From Devosia psychrophila (GTDB lineage Bacteria; Pseudomonadota; Alphaproteobacteria; Rhizobiales; Devosiaceae), in NCBI RefSeq assembly GCF_000971275.1, contig NZ_LAPV01000141.1:62001-126000 (forward strand): a DNA stretch of 64,000 bases, given 5' to 3'. The notes below the pieces were generated by a model. That model was given only the letters and a program-made list of their open reading frames with translations. It was not told where the DNA came from and did no database searches. Shown piece after piece: positions 1-9,752 of this stretch (position 1 is its first letter; each line of letters opens with the position of its first letter). The position numbers and the translations under genes were made by a program.

Positions 1-909
1 GACGTCGGAAATGGTGCCGGTCAGCGTGATGTCATTGCCATCACGCGGGCCGACGGCCAGCACTTCTGGACGGAGGGTCAAGGAGATCGGGGCAGCGCTG
101 GCTGCAGATGCCGGGAGGGCGCTGACGGTGACTGTCTGGCCATCGATCGCGACGGTGCGCGCGGCGGCATCGAGCACGGTGGCCTCGATGGTGTTGAGGT
201 GACCGACGAAGGTGGCGACAAAGCGGGTGGCGGGCTTGTTGTAGATTTCGTGTGGGGCGCCGAGCTGTTCGATATTGCCGTTATTCATGACCACGATGCG
301 ATCGGAAATCGACAACGCCTCTTCCTGGTCGTGGGTGACGAAGACGGTGGTGATGCCCAGCTCAAGCTGGATGGCGCGGATTTCTTCGCGCAGTGAGACA
401 CGGATCTTGGCGTCGAGAGCAGAAAGTGGCTCATCGAGCAGGAGCATGCGGGGACGCGGTGCGATGGCGCGGGCGAGGGCGACGCGCTGCTGTTGGCCGC
501 CAGACATTTCGTAGGGGTAGCGTTTTTCGAAGCCGGGCAGGCCGATCAGCTTGAGCATTTCATCGACGCGGGCACGGCGCTGTTCGGCGGGCATGCCGGC
601 AATCTTGAGGCCGAAGCCGATATTGTCGCCGACGTTGAGATTGGGGAACAGGGCATAGGCCTGGAACACCATGCCCAGCTGGCGCTGGTTTGGCTTGAGG
701 CCGGTGATGTCCTGGCCATCGACTTTGATCGATCCCGAGGTGGGGTGTTCGAAGCCGGCGATCATGCGCAGGATGGTAGTCTTGCCGCAGCCGGAAGGTC
801 CGAGCAGGGAAATGAACTCGCCCTTGTCGAAGGCGAAGTTGACCGACTTGACCACGGTGGTGGTGCCGAAAGTCTTGGTGAGATTGTTGACTTCGAGAAA
901 GGCGGCCAT
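1..909 (-). CDS. ABC transporter ATP-binding protein, PotA-like (C-terminus cut by window edge)
   Basis: ATPase of the importer encoded by the next three genes; it would energise uptake at the inner face of the cytoplasmic membrane. The 303 codons visible run in frame to base 1, so the stop lies outside. Seen in order: Walker A (GPSGCGKTT), a Q-loop region (MVFQAYALFPNL), the signature MSGGQQQRVALARAI, Walker B with LLLDEPLSALDA and the H-loop HDQEEAL, then the start of a C-terminal TOBE-like region. This layout is that of the spermidine/putrescine/iron/phosphonate (PotA/FbpC/PhnT) class. It starts 17 bases after the permease stop, so it is the last known gene of the operon. The substrate cannot be read from the ATPase. 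Confidence 0.9.
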   Translation of the reverse strand, partial: MAAFLEVNNLTKTFGTTTVVKSVNFAFDKGEFISLLGPSGCGKTTILRMIAGFEHPTSGSIKVDGQDITGLKPNQRQLGMVFQAYALFPNLNVGDNIGFGLKIAGMPAEQRRARVDEMLKLIGLPGFEKRYPYEMSGGQQQRVALARAIAPRPRMLLLDEPLSALDAKIRVSLREEIRAIQLELGITTVFVTHDQEEALSISDRIVVMNNGNIEQLGAPHEIYNKPATRFVATFVGHLNTIEATVLDAAARTVAIDGQTVTVSALPASAASAAPISLTLRPEVLAVGPRDGNDITLTGTISDV

Positions 910-926
910 GATCAATCGGTACTCTC

Positions 927-1718
927 TCAGTCGGTTCTGGCAGAAGTGCGGGGGGCGAAGCGGCCGAGCACGTTGATCATGCCCATGGCGCCCCAGGTGA
1001 TGATGAAGGAAATGATGGCAAGCGCCGCCGGCTCATAAGCCTTGTTGGTGCCGATGCCCACGAGATACGGGCCGAAAGCCGGCCGGTTGAGCAGCGACGC
1101 GATGGTGAATTCGCCGATCACGATGGCGAAGGTCAGGAAGGCGCCGGAGAGGATGGCGACCAAGATATTGGGCAGGATGATCTGGCCGATGATCTGGAGC
1201 TGGTTGGCGCCGGCGATCTGGGCCGCTTCAGTGAGCGTACCGATGTCGATGGTGCGCATGCCGTTGTCGACGGCGCGATACATATAGGGCAGCGCCAGCG
1301 TCACATAGGCGCCGGTGAGCAGGATGTCGGTGCCAAAAGCGCTGCTGGTGAAGGGGATGATCGAGCTGGAATTGTACAGGCGGATATAGCCGTAGACCAG
1401 AACCAGCGCCGGAATGATCAGCGGCAGCAGGGTGACGAATTCCATGACGGGGCGCAGCCAGGGCATGCGCAGGCGGACGAAATACACCGCCGGCACGACG
1501 ACAAGGACCCCGACCACGATGGTGACGGCGCCGATGGCCAGCGAATAGCCGAAAGTGCCGTAAAAGCGCGGGTCGGAGAATACTGAGACGTAGGCGTCAA
1601 AGCTCAGCTCATTGCGGCGCATGCGCAGCGAGAAGATGAAGGTGGCGAGCAGCGGCACCAGGAAGTAGGCCGCGCCAAGGGCAAAAACCAGCCAGGCCCA
1701 GAACTTGTTGGGCTTCAT
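927..1718 (-). CDS. ABC transporter permease, PotC-like
   Basis: Second integral membrane subunit (263 residues) of the importer. It begins MKPNKFWAWLVF and has about six hydrophobic segments. The cytoplasmic EAA loop is visible as TEAAQIAGANQLQIIGQIILP, which contacts the ATPase. A much longer frame is open upstream, but the start is taken at 1718 because the ATG overlaps the stop of the preceding permease as ATGA, the usual sign of translational coupling, and because the upstream extension reads as out-of-frame permease sequence. Size and order (permease 1, permease 2, ATPase) fit the PotBCA/PhnUV pattern. Confidence 0.9.
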   Translation of the reverse strand: MKPNKFWAWLVFALGAAYFLVPLLATFIFSLRMRRNELSFDAYVSVFSDPRFYGTFGYSLAIGAVTIVVGVLVVVPAVYFVRLRMPWLRPVMEFVTLLPLIIPALVLVYGYIRLYNSSSIIPFTSSAFGTDILLTGAYVTLALPYMYRAVDNGMRTIDIGTLTEAAQIAGANQLQIIGQIILPNILVAILSGAFLTFAIVIGEFTIASLLNRPAFGPYLVGIGTNKAYEPAALAIISFIITWGAMGMINVLGRFAPRTSARTD

Positions 1719-2590
1719 TTCATCCACCTCTCGGCGCGTTTGGCGACAATCAGATAGATGACATTGGCCAGCGAGGTGATGACGATCATGCCAAGCGCCA
1801 GCGCGGCGCCGAGGCCAGGATTCTGCAGCGCATCGCCGCGGATCTGGTTGTAGAGCAGCACGGTAACGATGTTGAGGTTGGAGCCGGTGAGGGCCCAGGC
1901 GGTGGCGATTGCGCCGAAGGCATTGGCAAACAGCAGGCTGAGCGTGCCGAGGAAGCTGGGCCACAGGATGGGTAGGCCGACATAGCGCCAGAACTGCCAC
2001 TGATTGGCGCCAAGCATCTGGGCGGCCTCGCTCCATTCCTTCTTGAGCCCGTCGACGGCTGGCGCAATGGTCAGCATCATCAGCGGGATCTGGAAGTAGA
2101 GATAGGTCAGCGTCAGGCCCCAGAAGCTGAACAGGCTGAAGCCGGCGCGGTAAAGATCGAGGTGGAACACATCACGCAGGACGATGGTGACGAGACCGAT
2201 GCGACCGAGCGTGGCGATGAAGGCAAAGGCCAGCGGGACGCCGGCAAAATTGCTGGCGACGCCGGAAAAGGTCATAACCGCGGAGCGCAGGGGTGCCGGC
2301 AGGCGACCCCGGATGATGGCAAGCGTGATGGCGAGGCCGATCAACGCACCAAGAATGGCGGAAGCGCCGGAAACTCGGATGGAAATCGAGTAGGCAGCGA
2401 GAATTTGGTCGGTGAACAGGCCGCCGATATTGTCAAAGGTGAAATTGCCGGCCCTGTCGGTGAAAGCCGTGCCGATCAACGAGAGTGTCGGCATGAACAG
2501 GAACATCACCGCGAAGATGACGAAGGGCGCAACGGCCAGGTAATCCCAGGGGATGCGGCGGCGGGTCGGTCGGGATGTGCTGTCGGTCAT
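1715..2590 (-). CDS. ABC transporter permease, PotB-like
   Basis: First integral membrane subunit (291 residues) of the importer. A short basic cytoplasmic N-terminus (TSRPTRRRIPW) is followed by a hydrophobic segment and further membrane spans. The EAA loop reads SEAAQMLGANQWQFWRYVGLPILWP. Its stop overlaps the next permease start by four bases. The 282 bases between it and the binding-protein gene contain two palindromic repeats, which may lower expression of the membrane genes relative to the binding protein; that is an inference from position. Confidence 0.9.
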   Translation of the reverse strand: MTDSTSRPTRRRIPWDYLAVAPFVIFAVMFLFMPTLSLIGTAFTDRAGNFTFDNIGGLFTDQILAAYSISIRVSGASAILGALIGLAITLAIIRGRLPAPLRSAVMTFSGVASNFAGVPLAFAFIATLGRIGLVTIVLRDVFHLDLYRAGFSLFSFWGLTLTYLYFQIPLMMLTIAPAVDGLKKEWSEAAQMLGANQWQFWRYVGLPILWPSFLGTLSLLFANAFGAIATAWALTGSNLNIVTVLLYNQIRGDALQNPGLGAALALGMIVITSLANVIYLIVAKRAERWMK

Positions 2591-2630
2591 GTTGCCCGTC
2601 GTGGCCCCAGTGTCGTCTATTCAGACAGTC

Positions 2631-2706
2631 CCCGGGGTTTGACCCGAGAACCATTGCAGCACCTGCCGCGCGGCGAGTGGCCCTCGGCTCAAGTCCGAGG
2701 GAGAAG
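2631..2706. repeat. Palindromic repeat, family D copy 1
   Basis: Two inverted arms related to CCTCGGCTCAAGTCCGAGG, the left one degenerate (GGGGTTTGACCCGAGAACC). The same layout, with better arms, occurs at 26301-26376. It lies between the solute-binding gene and its permeases. Confidence 0.6.
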
Positions 2707-2750
2707 CTGTGGGCGGGACAAGATTGCGCCCAAAACTGGATGCAGCAGAT

Positions 2751-2842
2751 CCCCCTCGACGGGGGAGGTTGGGAGGGGGAGCGTGAGCCCCGATATTGGG
2801 CCAAACTTCCCCTCCCCTTAGCCCTCCCCGCAAGGGGGAGGG
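2751..2842. repeat. Palindromic repeat, family A copy 1
   Basis: Two GC-rich hairpin units (CCCCCTCGACGGGGGAGG and CCCTCCCCGCAAGGGGGAGGG) in opposite orientation flank a short spacer. Related copies are at 19738, 23041, 41040 and, partly, 51703. The element follows the stop of the solute-binding protein gene, where it could protect the upstream transcript. Confidence 0.65.
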
Positions 2843-2872
2843 CGTCGACTGAAAACTCAGTCGCAGGTCAGA

Positions 2873-3982
2873 CTACTGAACCGATGCGCCGACGGTGGTG
2901 TCCCAGCCGGTGGTGATGGTGGTCTTGTTGGCGTTCTGCTCTTCGATCGTGGGGAACACGGCCTTGGCGTAGTTGTCGGCAGCCGGCAGCTTGGCCATCA
3001 GTTCGGCTGGCAGGGTGCCGGCTTCGGACATGGCGTTGAAGCGGATCGGGTGGCAATAGCCAGCCAGCCAGCCGTTCTGGCCTTCGTCTGAATAGAGGTA
3101 TTCCATCCAGAGCTTGGCAGCGTTCGGGTGCGGTGCATGAGCCGAGATGGCCTGCACGTAGACGCCGGCAACGACGCCGTCAGCCGGGACGACGACTTCG
3201 ATTGGCGGGTTGCCATTGAGGTTGTCACGAGCGGCCAGCAGGTTGTAGTCCCAGTTGATGGCGATTGGGGTGGTGCCCTGGGCGATGGCAGCGGCTTCGG
3301 CGTCGACGGGGACGAAGTTGCCCTTGTCGTTCAGCGCCTTGAAGTACTCGAGACCTGCCTGGGCGCCGCCAGCGGCATCTGCGCCGGTCGACAGACCTGC
3401 TGCATAGACCGACAGGATGGCGTTGTTGGCAGTGCGCGGATCGCCAGCCAGAGCGACCGAGTTCGCGAATTCGTCCTTCTGCAGGTCAGCCCAGGACGCC
3501 GGGTTTTCGCCGGTGATGATGTCCTTGTTGATGCCGAAAGCCAGCACGCCGTAATAGTCGCCGTACCAGAAGCCGTCGGCATCCTTGGCGTCGGCCGGAA
3601 TGTCGTCCCAGGTCGAGACCTTGTAAGCCTGCAGCAGGCCTTCTTCCTTGGCCTGGGGGCCAAAGGCGAGACCGACGTCGAGCACGTCGGGAGCCTGCGG
3701 ACCGGTATTGCCGATATTGGCGCGGACGGCTTCGAGCTCGTCGGCCGAGCCGGCATCGGGGTTGAGTTCGTTGACGGTGATGTCGGGATACTTGGCCTTG
3801 AAGGCTTCGATCACGCCGCCGTAGTTGCACCAGGAGTGGGGCAGGGCGATGACGGTGAGCTGACCTTCGGTCTTGGCGGCTGCGTAAAGCGCCTCGAGAT
3901 CGGCCTGGGCGAATGCGGGCGCAGTCACGGCGAGCACGGCTAGCATCGACACCGATGCGCCGAGCATATTCTTGATGGACAT
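2873..3982 (-). CDS. ABC transporter periplasmic solute-binding protein
   Basis: Binding protein of 369 residues, exported by a Sec signal peptide (MSIKNMLGASVSMLAVLAVTAPAFAQ, cleavage near residue 26). The mature part begins with LEALYAAAKTEGQLTVIALP, typical of the PotD/FbpA/PhnS-like class that binds polyamines, iron or aminoalkylphosphonates. The start is 3982, not the upstream ATG at 4096, because the signal peptide starts here and a good ribosome site (AGGGAGAC in the message) precedes it. A Pho-box-like element at 4058-4079 lies 76 bases upstream and suggests phosphate-starvation control, which would favour a phosphorus-containing ligand such as 2-aminoethylphosphonate. The ligand remains unproven. 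Confidence 0.88.
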   Translation of the reverse strand: MSIKNMLGASVSMLAVLAVTAPAFAQADLEALYAAAKTEGQLTVIALPHSWCNYGGVIEAFKAKYPDITVNELNPDAGSADELEAVRANIGNTGPQAPDVLDVGLAFGPQAKEEGLLQAYKVSTWDDIPADAKDADGFWYGDYYGVLAFGINKDIITGENPASWADLQKDEFANSVALAGDPRTANNAILSVYAAGLSTGADAAGGAQAGLEYFKALNDKGNFVPVDAEAAAIAQGTTPIAINWDYNLLAARDNLNGNPPIEVVVPADGVVAGVYVQAISAHAPHPNAAKLWMEYLYSDEGQNGWLAGYCHPIRFNAMSEAGTLPAELMAKLPAADNYAKAVFPTIEEQNANKTTITTGWDTTVGASVQ

Positions 3983-4350
3983 GTTCAGTCTCCCTGAAAA
4001 GTCGTTCGCGGTGCCCCATTGAGGGCATTCGGGCGAACTGAGCGGGAAGTAGAGAGGCAGTGTGACAGTGCAATGACGGTTTGCGGTAAGGCACATGACA
4101 GTAACAACTGCCGTGATATCAGCCGCTTATGTCTTGCTCATTGCCCCTATGCGTCCTCCCCAGTTGCAATTGTGACAGTGCCTGTTTGTGACAGTCTCGT
4201 CCAGATGGTCAAAAATTGACAAATCGACGTCTCAAAGAGCTGGGTAGCGCCTCTCGAGGAGCCGTGGACTGCCGCGAAACAGCAAGTGGGAATTGCTTTT
4301 TAAAGATGACAGGCGTAGTCCGGTTCGCAATTCATTCGGGAGTTTCGTCC
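3983..4350. other. Divergent intergenic region with four TGACAGT boxes
   Basis: These 368 bases separate the importer operon (minus) from the imelysin operon (plus). The word TGACAGT occurs at 4063, 4096, 4173 and 4189, always in the same orientation; the minus-strand reading is ACTGTCA. A TTGACA at 4216-4221 could be a -35 for the plus operon, but I see no convincing -10 at the right distance. I see no credible gene: the short frame 4019-4219 has no family features. Confidence 0.5.
4058..4079 (-). promoter_or_regulatory. Pho-box-like direct repeat upstream of the importer operon
   Basis: Read on the minus strand, two adjacent 11-base units are CCGTCATTGCA and CTGTCACACTG. This matches the alphaproteobacterial PhoB box, direct repeats of CTGTCAY spaced by 11 bases. 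A further CTGTCAT unit starts 33 bases (three turns) upstream at 4101 and is in phase. The box is 76 bases before the start codon at 3982. PhoB control is inferred from sequence only. Confidence 0.5.
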
Positions 4351-5616
4351 ATGTTCTCGCTCGGCAGGCGCTCGCTGCGCACTCTGGCTATTGCACTTAC
4401 TTTGTCGGTTGCGCCGGTTGCAGCTTTTGCGCAGGCACCGGCTGATGCCGATGTGCTGGACAATTATGCCGATCTGGCGCTGGCCGGTTACGAAGATGCG
4501 TTGAGTACGACGAAGGCGCTTGATGCGGCGATTGACGCGTTGATCGCTACGCCGAGCGAAGCGACTCTGCAGGCGGCCAAGGATGCCTGGAAGGCGGCGC
4601 GCATTCCCTATCAGCAGACCGAGGCGTTCCGCTTCGGCAACCCGATCGTCGATGAGTGGGAAGGGCGCGTGAATGTCTGGCCGCTGGACGAAGGCCTGAT
4701 CGACTATGTCGACGCAAGCTACGGCAGCGAGAGCGACAGCAACGCGCTTTATGTGGCCAATGTCATTGCCAACCCCAAGCTGCTGATCGACGGCGTCGAG
4801 CTGGATGCGACCAACATCACCCCGGCGCTGCTGCAGGACAACCTGCAAGAGGCGGCGGGCGTCGAGTCAAACGTGGCGACGGGCTACCATGCGATCGAGT
4901 TTTTGCTGTGGGGCCAGGACCTGAATGGCACCGGGCCGGGCGCCGGGGCGCGGCCGTTCACCGATTATTCGACGGCAGATCATGCCGACCGTCGCGGCGC
5001 ATATCTCAAGGCGGCGTCGTCGCTGCTGGTCAGCGATCTCGAGGAAATGGTGGCCAACTGGACTGCCGATGGTGCTGCCCGCGCGGCACTGCCGGAACTG
5101 GGTATCTCGGCCATTCTTACTGGCATGGGCTCGCTGTCTTTCGGCGAAGTGGCTGGCGAACGCATGAAGCTGGGCCTGCTGCTGCATGATCCCGAAGAAG
5201 AGCAGGACTGCTTCTCGGACAACACGCATGTGTCCCATCTCAACGATGCGGTCGGCATTCGGAATGTCTATCTAGGCAAATATGTGCGCGTCGATGGTCG
5301 TGTGGTCGATGGACCTTCGCTGTCGGACGTGATCGCCGCCAAGGATGCTGCGCTCGACACCGAAATCAAGGCGCTGCTCGACGACACGGTGGGCAAGATG
5401 AACGTGATGGCCGACCGCGCCGAAGCCGGCGAGGCCTATGACCAGCAGATCGGCGAAGGCAATGTCGAAGGCAATGCCGTGGTGCAGGCCGCCATCGACG
5501 GGCTGATTGCCCAGACGCGCGGCATCGAGCGCGCCGTGGCGCTGCTGAAGCTGGGCGATGCCGTGACCATTGAAGACAGCGACAGCTTGAGCAATCCGGA
5601 CGCGGTGTTTCAGTAA
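4351..5616 (+). CDS. Imelysin-family periplasmic protein (IrpA/EfeO-M75-like)
   Basis: Secreted imelysin domain protein of 421 residues. The signal peptide (residues 1-28) ends in APVAAFAQ. The family hallmark GYHAIEFLLWGQD is at residues 178-190, with conserved DEWEGRVNVWPLDEGLIDYV upstream. Imelysins (peptidase M75 family, including ICMP, IrpA and the EfeO C-terminal domain) are periplasmic or lipid-anchored and are linked to iron acquisition; peptidase activity is doubtful for most. The ATG at 4351 is used because it begins the signal peptide; the frame is open 45 codons further upstream. It heads a four-gene operon with a di-heme protein, a second imelysin and a DUF1513 protein, an arrangement recurrent in proteobacteria and usually iron-regulated. 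Confidence 0.9.
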   Translation: MFSLGRRSLRTLAIALTLSVAPVAAFAQAPADADVLDNYADLALAGYEDALSTTKALDAAIDALIATPSEATLQAAKDAWKAARIPYQQTEAFRFGNPIVDEWEGRVNVWPLDEGLIDYVDASYGSESDSNALYVANVIANPKLLIDGVELDATNITPALLQDNLQEAAGVESNVATGYHAIEFLLWGQDLNGTGPGAGARPFTDYSTADHADRRGAYLKAASSLLVSDLEEMVANWTADGAARAALPELGISAILTGMGSLSFGEVAGERMKLGLLLHDPEEEQDCFSDNTHVSHLNDAVGIRNVYLGKYVRVDGRVVDGPSLSDVIAAKDAALDTEIKALLDDTVGKMNVMADRAEAGEAYDQQIGEGNVEGNAVVQAAIDGLIAQTRGIERAVALLKLGDAVTIEDSDSLSNPDAVFQ

Positions 5617-5640
5617 TCGACAGACGTACTCCAAACCCGA

Positions 5641-5766
5641 TGTCACCCCCGGCCTTGAACCTGGGCCTATCGTGAGATCGTGCCCCGACTGCGGGTCGCT
5701 CGTCCGAGCTATCTGGCGGCAAGACTGCTATCTCAGGGAGCATCCCGGCTTACGGCCCGGATGGCA
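5641..5766. repeat. Palindromic repeat, family C copy 1 (degenerate)
   Basis: Arms of the type GTCAYCCCCGGCCTTGA...CCGGGATGGCAC frame about 100 bases between the imelysin and di-heme genes. Related to 16601-16690, 27501-27540 and 60655-60780, but more diverged. Confidence 0.45.
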
Positions 5767-5813
5767 CCGAGTTTGTTGGTCGTTTGGCAAAAAAACCGGT
5801 AATAGCAACGCCC

Positions 5814-7324
<1,511 letters not shown>

Positions 7325-7325
<1 letters not shown>

Positions 7326-8392
7326 TGCGCAAGCTGCTCGCTCTATTGCTGATGGTCTTGGCGCAGCCGGCATGGGCGCAATCGCCGACACCGGGCACGG
7401 TGCTGGATGCGGCGGTCAATCAGGTGATCCGGCCTGCGATGGCCGAATTCAAGCGTAGCGCCAGCGGGCTGGAAAGCGCCATGGGCGGGTTATGTGTGCT
7501 CCCCTCGGTGGACACGCTTGCCGTTGCGCATCGCCAGTTCGAGCAGGCGGCGCTGGCCTACGGGGGGATCGAATTCATTCGCATCGGGCCGCTGATGGAA
7601 GAAAATCGCGTCGACCGGCTGCTGTTTTTTCCCGACCGCAAAGGGATCGGGCTGCGGCAGGTGCAGGCTATCCTCGCCGAGAAGGATGCGACGGCATCCA
7701 GTGTGACGAGTCTGCGCGAAAAAAGCGTAGCGGCGCAGGGGTTTGGCGCGCTGGAATTTGTGCTGTACGGCACCGGCGCAGAGGAATTGTCGACGGTCGA
7801 GGGGCAATTCCGCTGTCGTTATGGGCAGGCGATTGCCGCCAATGTCAGTTCCATTGCCGATGAGCTGGCGATGGGCTGGTACCGCTATGACGGGGTGGCG
7901 GCGCATCTGACGCGGCCCGATCCGAGCTATGCGGATTACCGGACGCCGATCGAGGCGTTGGAGCAGATCGTCGGGCTGGTGTCGCATGGCATCGAGGGGA
8001 CGCGGGACGCGCGGATCAAGCCGTTTATTGCCAATGGCGATGCGGCGGCCAAGCCCAAGCAGGCGCTGTTTTGGCGCTCTGGGCTGACCATGGCGATGAT
8101 CGAGGCCAATGTGGAGGGCATGCGGCGGCTGATCGAGGTGTCGGGCATAGCGCGCGAGGTCGAGGAGAAGGACAAGGCACTGGACAACTCAATTGCGTTC
8201 GAATTTTCCAATGCCCAGAGGGCGATAGACCTGGTGACGCTGCCGGTCGAGCAAGCGGTGGCGGATGAGAAACAGGCGCATGCGCTGGATTATCTGGTGC
8301 TGGTGACCGGGTCGTTGCAGAACCAGATCGGCGAGCAACTGTCGGCGGCGCTCGGATTGTCGGTGGGCTTTTCGTCGCTGGACGGAGACTGA
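7325..8392 (+). CDS. Second imelysin-family periplasmic protein
   Basis: Protein of 355 residues with a signal peptide (MRKLLALLLMVLAQPAWAQ). The fold matches the imelysin domain, with FGALEFVLYGTGAEEL in place of the GxHxxEFLLWG motif of the first copy, so the usual histidine is not kept. The start overlaps the di-heme gene stop (TGATG), and the DUF1513 gene follows after 2 bases, so the three are co-translated. In known operons of this type the two imelysins are diverged paralogues. A structural or ligand-binding role is as likely as a catalytic one. Confidence 0.87.
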
Positions 8393-8394
8393 TC

Positions 8395-9483
8395 ATGTGG
8401 CAGCGCAGGGCGTTTTTGAAGGCTGCTGGCGTCGGTTTTGCTGCAAGTTTGTTGCCCCGGCAGGCGGTGGCGCTGGAGCGGAGCGAGTTGGTGTTTGCCA
8501 GTTCGGTGCAGACGGCGACGGGCGGTTATGGTGCGGTTTTGTTAGGCGAGCGGGGCGATTTGATCGCGTCGATTGACCTGCCGGACCGGGGGCATGACAT
8601 CACAATCAGCCCGCAGGCCGGGCGCGGCGTGGTGTTTGCGCGGCAGCCGGGGACGTTTGCGGTGGTGTTCGATCCGGCCGGACGTGAGGCGCCGGTGACG
8701 CTGACCAGCGTTGAGGGACGGCATTTTTTCGGGCATGGCGTGTTTTCACCTGACGGTAGCCTGCTTTACGCCACCGAAAGCGATTTTGAGGCGGCTCAAG
8801 GGGTTATCGGCGTCTACGATGTCACCAACGGTTACCGTAGGATTAGCGAATTCCTCACGCATGGCACCGGGCCGCACGAGATGCTGCTGATGCCCGATGG
8901 CATCACTTTCGTGGTGGCCAATGGCGGGATCGAGACGCATCCTGACTTCGGGCGGGCCGAGCTCAATCTTGAGACGATGGACCCGTCGGTGGTGTTTATC
9001 GACCGACGCGACGGCAGGTTGATTGGGCAGCTACGGCTCGATGCGGGACTGCACCAACTGTCGATCCGGCACATGGCGGTGGATGCGCGTGGGCGGGTAT
9101 GGTTCGGCTGCCAGTACAAGGGGACGCCGACCGACAGTCCGCAACTGGTAGGCTATGCGACGATGGATGGCGAGATCAGCCTCGTCGAACTGCCGCCGGG
9201 GACGCTGGCTGACCTGCGCAATTATGTGGGGTCGGTCGCGGTTTCGGCCGATGGCAAGACGGTTGCCGTTTCGTCACCCGAGGGCGACTTGCTGGTGGCG
9301 ATCGATGCGGAAGGGAAGCGGCCGGTGCTGGTGGAGACTCTGCGCAATGGCTGTGGTCTCGCCGCCGATGGCATTGGCTTTGTCGCGACGAGCGGCGAAG
9401 GCGCGATGATCGGTATTGCCGGGGCCGAACGCGAAGTTCAGAAGTTCGACTTCCTGTTCGATAATCACATGTTGCGCGTCTAG
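8395..9483 (+). CDS. DUF1513 domain-containing protein, beta-propeller-like, exported
   Basis: Protein of 362 residues. The N-terminus MWQRRAFLKAAGVGFAASLLPRQAVA has RRAFLKA, a twin-arginine-type signal. The rest contains repeated short strands with D-G turns (FSPDGSLLYATESDF, VSADGKTVAVSSPEGDL), consistent with a YVTN/SMP-30-like propeller, as predicted for DUF1513. It starts 2 bases after the second imelysin and ends the operon. DUF1513 proteins are a regular partner of imelysin and di-heme genes; their biochemical role is unknown to me. Tat export suggests cofactor loading or folding in the cytoplasm. Confidence 0.87.
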   Translation: MWQRRAFLKAAGVGFAASLLPRQAVALERSELVFASSVQTATGGYGAVLLGERGDLIASIDLPDRGHDITISPQAGRGVVFARQPGTFAVVFDPAGREAPVTLTSVEGRHFFGHGVFSPDGSLLYATESDFEAAQGVIGVYDVTNGYRRISEFLTHGTGPHEMLLMPDGITFVVANGGIETHPDFGRAELNLETMDPSVVFIDRRDGRLIGQLRLDAGLHQLSIRHMAVDARGRVWFGCQYKGTPTDSPQLVGYATMDGEISLVELPPGTLADLRNYVGSVAVSADGKTVAVSSPEGDLLVAIDAEGKRPVLVETLRNGCGLAADGIGFVATSGEGAMIGIAGAEREVQKFDFLFDNHMLRV

Positions 9484-9489
9484 ACGGGC

Positions 9490-9675
9490 TCAGCCGCGGT
9501 CGATGGGCCGGTAGAGGCCGATCATGGTCTGGCGGGCGCTTGCCAGCCACTGGCTGACGATCTCGATGGTTGTCGGGGGGTCGCGGAAGTTGCGCATCAT
9601 GTGCTCGGCGATGCGATACCCCTCGCGTATGATGAGGCGCTCATCGAGTTTCAGGCCTATCGATGGAACCCGCAT
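9490..9675 (-). CDS. Small conserved-looking hypothetical protein, 61 residues
   Basis: No family recognised. A strong ribosome site (GGGAGGCGGTC then ATG) precedes the start, which is the main reason to accept it. The product is soluble, has no signal peptide, and is rich in R, I and L (LKLDERLIIREGYRIAEHMMRNF), suggesting one or two amphipathic helices. It lies alone between the imelysin operon and thuR, convergent with the former. Confidence 0.55.
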   Translation of the reverse strand: MRVPSIGLKLDERLIIREGYRIAEHMMRNFRDPPTTIEIVSQWLASARQTMIGLYRPIDRG

Positions 9676-9752
9676 GACCGCCTCCCGCGTATGGTTTATG
9701 AAACCTTAACGCGGAGCTGGGCGATGAGTCCGGGGCTAACTGAAATTATGGT

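Noticed and set aside
493..1038. Open frame of 181 codons on the plus strand at the left edge
   Set aside because: Antisense to the ABC ATPase, which carries Walker and signature motifs on the minus strand.
4019..4219. Possible 66-residue cysteine-rich peptide
   Set aside because: It covers the Pho-like boxes, has no ribosome site and no recognisable features.
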